Positions 17,675-25,306 of a DNA stretch of 44,523 bases are shown piece after piece. Made by a program: the position numbers and the translations under genes. The notes beneath the pieces were generated by a model. That model saw only the letters and a program-made list of their open reading frames with translations, ran no database searches and was not told the DNA's origin. Within the stretch, counting starts at the first letter, position 1. Each line of letters begins with the position of its first letter. Source of the stretch: Planctomycetaceae bacterium (GTDB taxonomy: Bacteria; Planctomycetota; Planctomycetia; Pirellulales; Pirellulaceae); contig SKKK01000330.1 in assembly GCA_007121535.1 (NCBI GenBank), positions 1 through 44,523 on the forward strand, read 5' to 3'.

Positions 17675-18589
17675 ATGTTACTTTCACGCGACGGTCTGTC
17701 GAACCAGCGGAAAGACTCGGGATTCACCCTGGTGGAACTCCTGGTGGTGATCGCGATCATCGGCGTTTTAGTGGCACTGCTGCTGCCTGCGGTACAGGCT
17801 GCTCGCGAAGCAGCTCGGCGGACGCAATGCACCAACAACCTGAAGCAGTTGGGCTTGGGAATGCACAACTATCACGACATTCACGGCCAGTTTCCGTTGC
17901 CTGGGATGGTTGCCAACCACCTGGGTTGGAACGCCTCGATCCTGCCTCAGATCGAGCAGGGGCCCCTTTACGACCAGGTTGATTTCAACCAAGCCTCGAT
18001 GGGGCAATTCAATTCGCGGCATTTGCCATTGTCAACAACTGCCGTCGATGCGTATTTGTGCCCGAGCAGCAGTGCGGAGACGTCGCTAATGCCGACAACG
18101 GAAGGTGGACAACGCGTGTACACGATGCATTATCACGGAATCCTTGGACCTTACGGTACGAATCCTTCGACGGGTCAGGATTACCGATGTGTCAACATGA
18201 CGCAGGCTTTTGGCGGCGAATGCCAGCAGGGAATTATGTGGCAATGGGGTTCGAACATGCGGGACGTTACCGATGGTACTTCGAACACTTATCTTTTTGG
18301 CGAGATCTCGTGGAACGCGATGGACAAATATCGTCCTTGGCTGCGAGCGAAATACAGCGACCATCGTGGCGTTCTGTATCTGATCTCGAAGAATATCGAG
18401 TTTCCCATCAACTCCGGAAATGACACCAAGTGGAATGCTATCGCTTTCGGCAGCGAGCACCCGGGCGGCGCTCAGTTCGGCATGGCGGATGGATCGGTCC
18501 GTTTTGTTTCTGAGACCATTGATTGGGGCGTCTATTTGGCCACGGCCAGCAAGAATGGTGGTGAACCCGAAGGCGGCCGACAGAACTGA
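17675..18589 (+). CDS. DUF1559 prepilin-like protein
   Basis: 304 residues from ATG 17675 with AAGGAA at 17662-17667. Residues 14-35 are a type IV pilin-like N-terminus: a short basic leader, then GFTLVELLVVIAIIGVLVAL, with the prepilin peptidase cut after the first Gly and Glu at +5. The next segment, LLPAVQAAREAARRTQCTNN, and the C-terminal HPGGAQFGMADGSVRFV are the DUF1559 hallmarks. This family is massively expanded in planctomycetes and is thought to be exported or assembled by a pseudopilin system; its role is unknown. The lipoprotein gene follows 53 bp later, the usual arrangement. Confidence 0.93.
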   Translation: MLLSRDGLSNQRKDSGFTLVELLVVIAIIGVLVALLLPAVQAAREAARRTQCTNNLKQLGLGMHNYHDIHGQFPLPGMVANHLGWNASILPQIEQGPLYDQVDFNQASMGQFNSRHLPLSTTAVDAYLCPSSSAETSLMPTTEGGQRVYTMHYHGILGPYGTNPSTGQDYRCVNMTQAFGGECQQGIMWQWGSNMRDVTDGTSNTYLFGEISWNAMDKYRPWLRAKYSDHRGVLYLISKNIEFPINSGNDTKWNAIAFGSEHPGGAQFGMADGSVRFVSETIDWGVYLATASKNGGEPEGGRQN

Positions 18590-18642
18590 TGCTTGGCTGG
18601 ATCATGACGGTTTCCATCCACTTGAAATGAGGACCAAGTAAG

Positions 18643-19116
18643 ATGTTCAGACCCGCGGCGTTTCTATTGCGTTGGAGTGCGTTGACGGCTGTGCTGTTGG
18701 TTTTGGGAGCCGTTTTGGCGTCGGCTTCCGGTTGTGGACGCGGCGACGGGTCCCGATTTCACCTGTCGGGCAACGTGACTTATGGCGGACAACCCGTTCC
18801 AGCCGGCTCGGTCACTTTTATCCCCGACGGTACCCAGGGCAACAGCGGACCCGCTGTTTCCACTGCCATCGAAAATGGGCGGTTTGATACGCGGCGAAGC
18901 GGCACCGGTCATGTCGGTGGTCCCCATATCATCAGGATCACCGGCTTGGATGGAAAAGCGGACGACGAATTCTTCCCGCAAGGAATGCCGATGTTCCCCG
19001 ATTACGAAATGCCGCTCGATCTGCCCAAACAGAACGAGACGCGGGATCTGGAGGTGCCGGCCGATTGGATCACTCCGCCAACCAAAGGCAAACCCAGGCA
19101 ACAGCCCACTGCTTGA
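18643..19116 (+). CDS. Small lipoprotein with carboxypeptidase-regulatory-like fold
   Basis: 157 residues. A hydrophobic signal is followed by a lipobox-like ASGC with Cys31, so lipid anchoring is expected. The mature part begins LSGNVTYGGQPVPAGSVTFI, the transthyretin/carboxypeptidase-regulatory beta-sandwich motif, and ends in a Pro/Lys-rich tail. Proteins of this type regularly follow DUF1559 genes in planctomycetes. Function is unknown. Confidence 0.8.
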   Translation: MFRPAAFLLRWSALTAVLLVLGAVLASASGCGRGDGSRFHLSGNVTYGGQPVPAGSVTFIPDGTQGNSGPAVSTAIENGRFDTRRSGTGHVGGPHIIRITGLDGKADDEFFPQGMPMFPDYEMPLDLPKQNETRDLEVPADWITPPTKGKPRQQPTA

Positions 19117-19125
19117 CAATCGGGG

Positions 19126-19326
19126 CGTTGGATCCTGACGGATCATTTCGATGCACTTCGGACGGATGTTCCGCTTGCACCGATCGACTTCATGGTCACG
19201 AAGACAGACGTTTTCGGCAAGAACCGGATCGAGATTCACCAGCGAATCGAGGCTGTCGCGGAGCATGGCCCGGGTCTTGGGCCACATTCCTGCCCGATCG
19301 AAAGGGATCTCCATCGGCGAGGTCTC
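19126..19326 (-). pseudogene. phoU: phoU remnant (second domain fragment)
   Basis: Read on the minus strand, this stretch encodes about 60 residues that look like the second helical domain of PhoU, the phosphate-signalling regulator. Successive segments are MEIPFDRAGMWPKTRAMLRD, SLDSLVNLDPVLAENVCL, RDHEVDRCKRNI and KCIEMIRQDP. Similarity stops abruptly at both ends: at the 3' side next to the lipoprotein stop (19116), and at the 5' side against a hairpin (19315-19382). There is no first domain and no ribosome binding site. It reads as a decayed fragment rather than a gene. Confidence 0.65.
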
Positions 19327-19382
19327 CAGTATCGCGGGAGACCTTCGGTCGGCGGTTTCGGCGGGGTCGGAGACCCTCGCCG
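19315..19382. repeat. GGTCTCC/GGAGACC hairpin
   Basis: Arms CGGCGAGGTCTCC (19315-19327) and GGAGACCCTCGCCG (19369-19382) pair with one bulged base. A further GGAGACC at 19337-19343 can pair with the left arm instead, giving two mutually exclusive stems. No T-run follows, so it is not a standard terminator; it resembles a dispersed palindromic repeat. Confidence 0.55.
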
Positions 19383-19389
19383 AACGCGG

Positions 19390-19526
19390 TAGTGCGTTGT
19401 CCAGGCGAAATCTTGGGGGTCGCGATAAGTGAGCGGCACGGCGCTAGCCGCCGTTGGCGTCCACAACCGGCGTCTAGCGCCGCCGAGCCGCTCACAATCC
19501 GCATTTTTCGCCTAGACAACGCACTA
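19390..19526. repeat. 137-bp fold-back element, complete copy (MITE-like)
   Basis: The element starts TAGTGCGTTGTC and ends GACAACGCACTA, perfect 12-bp terminal inverted repeats. Pairing continues inward, with gaps, over arms of about 60 bp: AGGCGAAA with TTTCGCCT, GTGAGCGGC with GCCGCTCAC, and GCGCTAG with CTAGCGC. No open frame is present. A second, same-orientation copy begins at 44433 with very few differences over the shared 83 bp or so. The right end supplies the TAG stop of the gene ending at 19524. It fits a non-autonomous mobile palindrome; no flanking target duplication is obvious. Confidence 0.75.
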
Positions 19527-21500
19527 GGGTGCATCCAGTCGGATTTGGCGAAACAGAGGCAGGTGGCGGTAGTAGATCTCCAACGTGCAGACCGCCAACG
19601 AGGTCATATAGACGCGACCACCTGCCGAGGCATGGTCGCCGCGCGGCGCCCAACTTCCCGCGTGGCGGCCGTGTTTTTCTTGGGTATCCACCAAAATGTC
19701 CCGCATCCGCAGATTCCACTGCTCCCACAGCGGGCCACCGACGTGGTGAAACACCTGCGTGGCATAATACCAATAATAGACGTTCGTTTCGTGCGTGCTG
19801 GGCAGATGATCGTCGGCCAGCCATTGAACACCTTCCAACAACGCGCGGTGGTCGTGGCCCCAGCCCTGGTAGATCCGGCACAACAGGGCCTCGGCAGTCA
19901 TGACGTGCGTGGGCCGATTCCGCGGCTGGTAGGCGTAGCGAGCGCCATCTTCGTATTGCACGCTGTCCAGGAAGTGGGCGGCCAGTTCGAACGTTTCGTC
20001 CGGAATTTGCAATCGAGCGGCCCGAGCGCTCTGCAGTGCCATCAACTGCCATCCGATCACGCTGGTGTCTCCACGCCGTTCCGGTGGCGACGCTTCGTGG
20101 TTCGGCTTGTAACGCCAACCGCCGTCGGGATACTGAGCCGCGACGATGAAGTCGATCGATTTTTGGGCCGGCTGGCGCAACTGTTCGTCGCCGGTCATCA
20201 AGTACGCCTCGCTCAACACGATGGCTCCTTGGCCATGGGCGTACATGCCCGTGTTGCCCCGCGAACCGATTCGCAAATCCCCGTCAGGCGTCTGGTTCTC
20301 GATCATCCACCGCAACCCGCTGGCAACGTGTTCGCGATAACGGCCGGTCAAATGCGTCTGGCCCGCTCCCAGAAACGGCAGCAGGGCCAAGGAAGTCGCC
20401 GCCGAATCGCTGTTGGCGCCCCCATCCAGTCGCCAGCGACCGTCGGATTGCTGCTGCTGAGCCAACCAACGCAAGCCGCGAGCCACCGCCGCCTCGGTCA
20501 ACGTCGTACCGCCCTCTTGCTGGATCATCTCGACGCGAACTCGCGGATCTCGAGCCGCCAAGGTGGTACGCGGGCCGTCGGGGTTGCTGATCTGCTGCTT
20601 GACCTGCTGCAGATCCGGCAGAGGTTCGACCCAGTCGACCAGTCGTAATTCCCTGGCCTCCTGGTCCGCTCGGGCCATCGCCTCCCGGATCTTCGAGTCC
20701 TGTAGGTCGACCTTCTCCGGCAGCGGAAGATCGAACCGAACCTGTTCCGCCGGATCGAGGATCTCCTCCTGCCCGGGCCGACGCAATTCCCGGCTGACCG
20801 TCGCATTCAGCGTAATGTACTTGCCTTCATCATCATGGGGAATCGTCAGCAACGCCAATAAGATCAAAAGGATCATGTGGAAGACGAGACTGACCAGCCA
20901 TGCGGGCGTATCCTTCAGCAGGGCGGCCCGCCACGGGGACGGGCCACGTCGCTTGTCGAACCGACGACGAGCCAGGTTGTCGGCCGCTGTCAACCGGCGC
21001 CTCGCCGCATCACCAGCCATCTTAGGGGGCATGCCGGGCGTTGATCTCCCGAAAACCGCCGGTTCACTGGTCGACGGCGTCGATGTCACGATGGGCGGTT
21101 TACGAAACGGCGGCGGTATAGATTGCTCGGGCGATGACTCGATAGACGCCGGTGGCTTCGGCATCGGACGTTCGTCGGTGGACGAGACGGATTCGCGATG
21201 GGCGACTCGCTCCGGCGAATGCTTTCCCGCGTCATGCTGCTGCCATAACCGTCGAGCCTCTCGCTCCTGCTCTTCGGTCAACTCGATACTCGTCCCACAG
21301 TTCCAGCAATCGGCGACCATCAACCATAACCGAACGGTCATCGGCGCATGGCAATCCGGACAGGCGCACATCAAGACATCGCCTTCCAACCAGATATCAC
21401 CCCCACTGGGGGAAGCGGCATGCGATTCAGTGGTAGGCAGGATTGGCTGGAAGTCCAGGTTGGAATCCGAGATCAAACCACCGATTGCCATGCGTATCAT
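19524..21500 (-). CDS. Membrane-anchored prenyltransferase/squalene-cyclase-like repeat protein
   Basis: 658 residues. The N-terminus has a zinc-ribbon-like pair of Cys knuckles (CACPDC at about 46-51, CWNC near 65-68), then a Pro/Ser-rich linker and one membrane helix, WLVSLVFHMILLILLALLTI, near residues 202-221. From about residue 330 there are alpha-toroid repeats of the terpenoid cyclase/prenyltransferase superfamily (LRWLAQQQQSDGRW, LRWMIENQTPDGDL, IDFIVAAQYPDGGWRY). No DXDD cyclase motif is visible, so a cyclase reaction is doubtful. Its last codons adjoin the fold-back element. Such zinc-ribbon/TM/toroid proteins recur in planctomycetes with unknown function. Confidence 0.75.
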   Translation of the reverse strand: MIRMAIGGLISDSNLDFQPILPTTESHAASPSGGDIWLEGDVLMCACPDCHAPMTVRLWLMVADCWNCGTSIELTEEQEREARRLWQQHDAGKHSPERVAHRESVSSTDERPMPKPPASIESSPEQSIPPPFRKPPIVTSTPSTSEPAVFGRSTPGMPPKMAGDAARRRLTAADNLARRRFDKRRGPSPWRAALLKDTPAWLVSLVFHMILLILLALLTIPHDDEGKYITLNATVSRELRRPGQEEILDPAEQVRFDLPLPEKVDLQDSKIREAMARADQEARELRLVDWVEPLPDLQQVKQQISNPDGPRTTLAARDPRVRVEMIQQEGGTTLTEAAVARGLRWLAQQQQSDGRWRLDGGANSDSAATSLALLPFLGAGQTHLTGRYREHVASGLRWMIENQTPDGDLRIGSRGNTGMYAHGQGAIVLSEAYLMTGDEQLRQPAQKSIDFIVAAQYPDGGWRYKPNHEASPPERRGDTSVIGWQLMALQSARAARLQIPDETFELAAHFLDSVQYEDGARYAYQPRNRPTHVMTAEALLCRIYQGWGHDHRALLEGVQWLADDHLPSTHETNVYYWYYATQVFHHVGGPLWEQWNLRMRDILVDTQEKHGRHAGSWAPRGDHASAGGRVYMTSLAVCTLEIYYRHLPLFRQIRLDAP

Positions 21501-21714
21501 CCTGTCCCGACAGGGGCTCGTTCGTACAGCCGAATGATCGAGAAACCTGGTACCTACTTCGTTTCAAGACTTCCCCGGAGTTCGCACCGTAGAAAGCCAT
21601 GAACCCAAACACCCCCATGCAAAGCTACCTGGAATGACAAAGAAACTCCGGGCCGGGAGCTTATGTTCTGCTAGTTTAACGATTTCGAGCTGAAATGGGC
21701 AAGCGATTCCCGCA

Positions 21715-21743
21715 TTGCCCCAGAATGATTCGCGTCCCATAAT
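21715..21743 (+). promoter_or_regulatory. Possible sigma-70 promoter for the PAS kinase
   Basis: TTGCCC (21715-21720) and CATAAT (21738-21743) are 17 bp apart. Transcription from near 21750 would exclude the in-frame ATG at 21715 and favour the start at 21799. Confidence 0.4.
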
Positions 21744-21798
21744 AACGGTTCTCGGAGAAAAAGGCCCCGAAACTTGCCATTATCCACGTCGCACGGAA

Positions 21799-23037
21799 AT
21801 GTCTGCTTCCTATTCAACTCAGAGTTCTGGCCAGCAAGACATCGTTGCCGAACGACACTTCCGCGCGGTGGCCGACAGTACATACGACTGGGAAAGCTGG
21901 ATAGGTGGCGATGGCCAGTTGGTCTGGGTGAATCCAGCGGTGGAACGTTTGACGGGCTACTCGGTGGACGAGTGCCATGCGATGCCCGACTACCCGCGAG
22001 CGATCATCCATCCGGACGACCGCGATCGGGTCGGCATCATCCTGGAAGCGGCTCGCCAAGGCACCAGCGGCAACGATGCAGAATTTCGCATCGTGCATCG
22101 CAACGGCGCGACGAAATGGGTCGCCATATCGTGGCAGCCGATTTCCGCGATCGATGAAGGACCGCTCGGATTCCGCACCAGTGTCCGTGAAGTCACGGAC
22201 CGTCGTCGTTTGCGAGATCAGTTGCGGCTGCACGCCGAGCATTTGGAACAACTGGTGCAGGAGCGCACGGCACGCATACATCAGTTGGAGCAGCACCGCC
22301 GCAAGATGGAGCGTTTGGCCGCGTTGGGACAGTTGGCCGCCGGAGTTGCGCACGAGATCAATAATCCTTTGGCAGGTTTGCGCAACGCTTTCGAATTGAT
22401 CAAAGAGGATCTGCCCCCCGAGCATCCCCACTACGAATTGCTGGGGGCCGTCGATCGAGAGATCGAGCGGATCGGTTCGATCGTTCACCAGATGTACCAG
22501 TTGTACGGACGTTCGCTGCAGGCACCGACCCAGTTTGATTTGGAACGAACGGTGCGGGACGTGGTCAGCCTGCTGACGCGAGTCTCGCGAAAGCGAGGCA
22601 TCATGATCGAGATCGAAAAACGCGGTCAATTGCCGCTGGTCGAATTGCCGCAAGGCGAGGTCAAGCAGGTTCTCTACAATTTGATCCTGAACGCGATCCA
22701 GGCGTCGCCGGACGGTCGACCGGTGCTCGTTGGCATCATCGCTGACCGGGACCAGGTCCAGGTGGCGATCGCAGACCATGGTGCGGGGATCGCACCGGAC
22801 GTTCTGCCGCGGGTCTTCGATCCTTTCTTCAGTACCAAGACCCATTCGGAACAGGGTGGCATGGGGCTGGGACTGTCCGTTTCTCAGAGCCTGATGGAAG
22901 CGTTCGGAGGCAGGATCGAAGTCGATACCGATGCCGCTTCGGGCACCGTTTTTTCCGCCTACTTTCCACTACGAGTCGATCGTACTCATGGAGCGTCTGT
23001 CGATGAATCCGCACCGGCCGAAGATCCTGATCGCTGA
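21799..23037 (+). CDS. Cytoplasmic PAS-domain sensor histidine kinase
   Basis: 412 residues from the ATG at 21799; an upstream ATG at 21715 is less likely because a promoter seems to lie over it. There is no membrane segment. A PAS domain spans about residues 20-135 (LVWVNPAVERLTGYS, HPDDRDRVG, GFRTSVREVTDRR), followed by a coiled coil (136-175). The HisKA box is GVAHEINNPLAGL with phospho-acceptor His185. HATPase_c motifs are LYNLILNAIQAS, ADHGAGI and GGMGLGLSVSQ. The class is NtrB-like. The response regulator gene overlaps its end by 35 bp, so they form a cognate pair. Confidence 0.9.
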   Translation: MSASYSTQSSGQQDIVAERHFRAVADSTYDWESWIGGDGQLVWVNPAVERLTGYSVDECHAMPDYPRAIIHPDDRDRVGIILEAARQGTSGNDAEFRIVHRNGATKWVAISWQPISAIDEGPLGFRTSVREVTDRRRLRDQLRLHAEHLEQLVQERTARIHQLEQHRRKMERLAALGQLAAGVAHEINNPLAGLRNAFELIKEDLPPEHPHYELLGAVDREIERIGSIVHQMYQLYGRSLQAPTQFDLERTVRDVVSLLTRVSRKRGIMIEIEKRGQLPLVELPQGEVKQVLYNLILNAIQASPDGRPVLVGIIADRDQVQVAIADHGAGIAPDVLPRVFDPFFSTKTHSEQGGMGLGLSVSQSLMEAFGGRIEVDTDAASGTVFSAYFPLRVDRTHGASVDESAPAEDPDR

Positions 23038-24397
23038 CGATGAGCCGTTGTTCCTACAGACGACGGCCGAATTGTTGCGCAAGGACGGATACGACTGTCT
23101 GTGCGTCGGAGACGCTCATGCCGCATGCGAAGCTCTGACGCGGCAGCGTTTCGACCTGATCTTATCCGATTTGAATATGCCGGGGAATGTTTCGCTCGAA
23201 TTCTTGCGGGAGGGACGTGCCCATTGGCCGGACGTGCCTTTGATTGTCGTGACGGGGGTTCCGTCTCTGCCTTCGGCCGTCGAGAGTCTGCGCTTGGGCA
23301 TTACGGATTACCTGCTGAAGCCCGTCAGCTATCGCGATCTGTTGGCCAGCGTCCGCCGCGCCTTGGCCCAGCGGCCGGCGGATCGGAGACATTCGACACC
23401 GGACGGCGGCGACGGCCCGGAATCGGAGACTCGTTTTCCCCAGATCATCGGCCAAAGCCCTCGCATGCGCGAGATCTTCGACCTGATCGATCGGGTGTCG
23501 CGCACCGATACGAACATCCTGATCACGGGCGAAAGCGGGACGGGCAAAGAGATCGTTGCCCAAACGATCCATCAGCACAGTCCTCGTGCGGCCCACGGGT
23601 TCCAGATCATCGATTGTACGGCCATTCCCGAAACCCTGTTCGAATCGATCCTGTTCGGACATGCGCGCGGCGCGTTTACCAACGCGGTTCGCGACGAACC
23701 GGGCTTGATCAAGCCATGCGATCGAGGAACGGTGTTCTTCGACGAGGTAGGCGAGCTGCCTATGATACTGCAGGCCAAACTATTGCGTTTGGTCCAGGAT
23801 CGGTCGTTCACGCCGGTCGGGAAGGCCGAATCCGTGCAAATCGATACGCGGTTCATCTGTGCCACGAACCGCGACCTGGAAGTCGAAGTCAGTGCGGGCC
23901 GTTTTCGCCGCGATCTCTTCTACCGACTGGCTGTCTTGCACATCGAATTGCCGCCCTTGCGTCAGCGCGGCGATGACGTCCTGCTGCTGGCCGAACATTT
24001 TCTTGCCCGGTTTCGACGCCCCGCGCAACCGCATTGCTGGTTCTCGGGCGAGGTGATCGATTGTTTCCGCCGCTACCGCTGGCCGGGAAACGTGCGAGAA
24101 CTGGCCAACGTCGTGGAACGAGCCCTTGCTTTGACCGCCCAACCTGAAATTCAGATCAGCGACCTGCCACCCGCCATGCGCTCCGACTGCCAGAAACAAG
24201 CCTCGTCCAACGCTGCTGGTCCCGTCACGTCCCGCAACGATGCACTCGACCAGACCGAACGTCGTTATCTGATCGGGCTGCTGCAACAGCATCGAGGCAA
24301 TGTCAGCCAAGCGGCGCAAGAAGCAGGGATGTCTCGTCAAGGCTTCCACAAGATTCTGAAGAAGCACGGCATCTCCGCTGCCCGATACCGCAGGTGA
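23003..24397 (+). CDS. NtrC-family sigma-54-dependent response regulator
   Basis: 464 residues from ATG 23003, with GGAG nine bases upstream; the kinase gene ends inside it. Receiver domain: ILIADDE, phospho-acceptor Asp56 in LSDLNMP, Thr in VVTG, Lys in LLKPVS. The AAA+ domain (about 150-385) has Walker A GESGTGKE and a Walker B-like VFFDEVGELP. The loop that contacts sigma-54 reads GAFTNA instead of the usual GAFTGA. The C-terminus is a Fis-type helix-turn-helix (GNVSQAAQEAGMSRQGFHKIL). It should activate a -24/-12 promoter; one lies 250 bp downstream. Confidence 0.92.
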   Translation: MNPHRPKILIADDEPLFLQTTAELLRKDGYDCLCVGDAHAACEALTRQRFDLILSDLNMPGNVSLEFLREGRAHWPDVPLIVVTGVPSLPSAVESLRLGITDYLLKPVSYRDLLASVRRALAQRPADRRHSTPDGGDGPESETRFPQIIGQSPRMREIFDLIDRVSRTDTNILITGESGTGKEIVAQTIHQHSPRAAHGFQIIDCTAIPETLFESILFGHARGAFTNAVRDEPGLIKPCDRGTVFFDEVGELPMILQAKLLRLVQDRSFTPVGKAESVQIDTRFICATNRDLEVEVSAGRFRRDLFYRLAVLHIELPPLRQRGDDVLLLAEHFLARFRRPAQPHCWFSGEVIDCFRRYRWPGNVRELANVVERALALTAQPEIQISDLPPAMRSDCQKQASSNAAGPVTSRNDALDQTERRYLIGLLQQHRGNVSQAAQEAGMSRQGFHKILKKHGISAARYRR

Positions 24398-24423
24398 ACC
24401 GTTTGGCTGGCAACAACTGGCGT

Positions 24424-24447
24424 CACTGTCGCCGATCGGTGACAGTG
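24424..24447. promoter_or_regulatory. 24-bp palindrome, candidate upstream activator site
   Basis: CACTGTC, g, CCGATCGG, t, GACAGTG: a dyad with a single mismatched pair, 27 bp after the regulator stop codon and about 215 bp before the -24 element. The spacing and symmetry suit an enhancer bound by an NtrC-type dimer. There is no following T-run, so a terminator is less likely, although the stem could still form in RNA. Confidence 0.55.
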
Positions 24448-24649
24448 TTCGGCTCCTTCCAACCTTCCTGGATACATCCACCAACCTACGGTGCTCTTGA
24501 AGCCGGAAATCCCGTGGTTGAAATCGTGCATTTGACCCCCATCGCGTCCGGTTAGACCTGCCATCGCCTTCGAATAAACAGACCAATGATCACCAGCGGA
24601 ATGGTCGCCAACGACCGTACCACCCCGGGTCTTGGATTTCACAAGTGTT

Positions 24650-24665
24650 TGGCACGCAAAATGCA
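24650..24665 (+). promoter_or_regulatory. Sigma-54 (-24/-12) promoter for the rnk-like gene
   Basis: TGGCACG (24650-24656), four bases, then ATGCA (24661-24665), against the consensus TGGCACG-N4-TTGCW: one mismatch. The invariant GG and GC dinucleotides are exactly 12 bp apart. Transcription would begin near 24676. Confidence 0.75.
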
Positions 24666-24849
24666 TCTGCTTCGACCTAGTCCACAGGCAGGCTGGACCG
24701 GTATGGCCCGGTGCAAGAAGCGCCCCATGAATGGCGATTGCACCGGGCTCATATCCGGTTCGTCGACGCTTGGTTGGTTCACGACAGGACTTCATCGCTG
24801 AAATCGATGCCACGTTCCGACGACCGAAAAACCAAAAGAAAGCGCAGCC

Positions 24850-25284
24850 ATGATTACCAGTGAAGAAGGCACGGACCGAAAAATCGTCGTTACCGAGTCG
24901 GATATGCGTCGACTGAGCCAAATGCTGGCATCCGAGTTTGCCGCTGCGGTGATTCCCAGCCGATACCTGAATGACTTGCGGGCTGAACTTCAGCGCGCTC
25001 AGATCGTCGCAGAAGATCAAGTGCCCGACGATGTCGTGACGATGGACTCGACGGTGATCTTGCGAGATCTGGATACGGGCGAGCAGGAGACGTTTACCCT
25101 GGTCTACCCGTCACGAGCCAACATCGCCCGGGACAGATTGTCGGTGCTCGCGCCCGTCGGTACCGCCATCCTGGGCTTTCGCGTGGGTGACGTCGTGCGT
25201 TGGAAAGTGCCCGACGGATACCGGCGGTTGCAAATCGAACAAGTTGTGTACCAGCCTGAACGAAAAGGAGTTCTGCAAGGCTGA
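24850..25284 (+). CDS. rnk: Rnk-like GreA/GreB-family regulator
   Basis: 144 residues. The N-terminal part is a short helical region (VTESDMRRLSQMLASEF, LRAELQRAQIV). The C-terminal FKBP-like GreA/GreB domain contains VVTMDSTVILRDLDTGE, TLVYPSRANI, LSVLAPVGTAILGFRVGD and VYQPE. This is the pattern of Rnk (nucleoside diphosphate kinase regulator), which binds RNA polymerase and lacks the long coiled coil needed for transcript cleavage. A weak AAGAAAG lies before the ATG. Its likely sigma-54 promoter and the upstream kinase/regulator pair suggest it is their target. Confidence 0.85.
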   Translation: MITSEEGTDRKIVVTESDMRRLSQMLASEFAAAVIPSRYLNDLRAELQRAQIVAEDQVPDDVVTMDSTVILRDLDTGEQETFTLVYPSRANIARDRLSVLAPVGTAILGFRVGDVVRWKVPDGYRRLQIEQVVYQPERKGVLQG

Positions 25285-25306
25285 AACTTTTTTATTTGGA
25301 GAGTGG

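Larger units (their letters stand above)
24398..24849. other. Regulatory intergenic region between the regulator and rnk-like genes
   Basis: It holds a 24-bp palindrome (24424-24447) and a -24/-12 promoter (24650-24665), then a leader of about 170 bases. A 71-codon frame at 24586-24801 has no ribosome binding site or recognisable protein and overlaps the promoter; I do not call it a gene. Confidence 0.6.

Noticed and set aside
19065-20648. 527-codon plus-strand frame
   Set aside because: Runs through the phoU remnant, hairpin and fold-back element into the antisense of the toroid gene.
24424-24447. Palindrome considered as an intrinsic terminator of the regulator gene
   Set aside because: No T-run follows; its symmetry and distance to the -24/-12 promoter fit an activator site better, though a structural role in RNA is not excluded.
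24586-24801. 71-codon frame before the rnk-like gene
   Set aside because: Begins upstream of the -24/-12 promoter, lacks a ribosome binding site and has no recognisable protein.
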